DNA from: Gemmatimonas sp. UBA2094
GTDB lineage: Bacteria; Gemmatimonadota; Gemmatimonadetes; Gemmatimonadales; Gemmatimonadaceae
Length of the DNA: 6,917 nucleotides
Reading direction: 5' to 3'
NCBI GenBank assembly: GCA_002331565.1
Contig: DCZC01000156.1
Coordinates: 8,454-15,370 of the forward strand
In this document: positions 6,548 through 6,917 of the stretch, piece by piece
Numbering within the stretch: position 1 is the stretch's first letter
How the letters are laid out: the number at the start of each line of letters is the position of its first letter
Program-made: the position numbers and the translations under genes
Notes under the pieces: generated by a model
The model's database searches: none
The model's input: only the letters and a program-made list of their open reading frames with translations
Told to the model about the DNA's origin: nothing

Positions 6548-6917
6548 ATGTCCCGATCTGCTACGGTGCTCCGGCTTTCGCTCGCCGCACTCGCTGTCAC
6601 CACCGCGCCCGCCACGGCCGTTGCTCAGGGTAACGTGCTGCCCACTCCCGTCATCGCCGTCGACAGCGCGGACCCGGTATCCGTGCTCGTGTCGCGTCTG
6701 GATCTCGCGCGCTACAAGGCGACCATCAAGGGGCTCACCAACTTCGGCGACCGGCGTCAGGGCACGAAGCGCAATCGCGACGCGGTGGACTGGATCGAGG
6801 CGCAGCTCAGGAGCTACGGTTGCACGAACGTGGAGCGTCTCACGTACGAGTACAATCCACCGGCGCCCACGCCGCGTCCGGCAGGCGCCATGGCAGGTGC
6901 CGCGGCGGGCGGCGCGG
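6548..6917 (+). CDS. Secreted M28-like metallopeptidase, N-terminal part (runs off right edge)
   Basis: The frame is open from ATG 6548 to the window end, 123 codons, so the catalytic domain is outside. Residues 1-26 form a Sec signal peptide (Arg3 and Arg9, an Ala/Leu-rich core, cut after AVA before Gln27). The segment LARYKATIKGLTNFGDRRQGTKRNRDAV (53-80) followed by DWIEAQLRSYGCTNVERLTYEY (81-102) is the leading helix region found in M28 zinc aminopeptidases, where a conserved R-x-x-G-T is followed by A-x-x-[WY]-[IL] and a Gly before a strand. The metal ligands cannot be seen here, so the family call rests on this N-terminal pattern. From residue 104 the sequence turns Pro/Ala/Gly-rich (PPAPTPRPAGAMAGAAAGGA), an unusual insert at this place. 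The upstream region is pyrimidine-rich without a ribosome site. If correct, the enzyme would remove N-terminal residues from peptides in the periplasm or outside. Confidence 0.78.
   Translation, partial: MSRSATVLRLSLAALAVTTAPATAVAQGNVLPTPVIAVDSADPVSVLVSRLDLARYKATIKGLTNFGDRRQGTKRNRDAVDWIEAQLRSYGCTNVERLTYEYNPPAPTPRPAGAMAGAAAGGA

Overview
The window is GC-rich bacterial chromosome, almost fully coding. It looks like a diderm, soil or freshwater type bacterium. Secreted, Ala-rich signal peptides, an M28-type peptidase start and weak Shine-Dalgarno sites would fit Gemmatimonadota, but that placement is an inference from style; no rRNA or marker gene is present.

Layout: two gene blocks diverge from a spacer of about 180 bp (3887-4068). 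The left block, on the minus strand, is read in the order frcB (periplasmic sugar-binding lipoprotein), frcC (permease), frcA (single-domain ATPase), then a secreted six-bladed NHL beta-propeller that runs off the left edge. The first three genes overlap (GTGA between frcB and frcC, 8 nt between frcC and frcA), so they form one translationally coupled operon. All three resemble the rhizobial Frc importer (fructose, with ribose and mannose as further ligands), and the operon is complete as a transporter. No sugar kinase or regulator is in view.

The right block, on the plus strand, holds a MATE-family multidrug/cation antiporter of normal length, a small four-helix membrane protein of unknown function, a small lipoprotein whose GTG start overlaps the previous stop, and after a 111 bp gap the N-terminal part of a secreted M28-like aminopeptidase that runs off the right edge.

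The most interesting item is the propeller. It aligns with peptidyl-alpha-hydroxyglycine alpha-amidating lyase (PAL, the second half of animal PAM), keeping some active-site positions but apparently replacing the catalytic tyrosine and one zinc histidine. A 14-bp perfect palindrome lies just upstream of it. I saw no mobile element, RNA gene, CRISPR array or defence system, and most of the window is ordinary.
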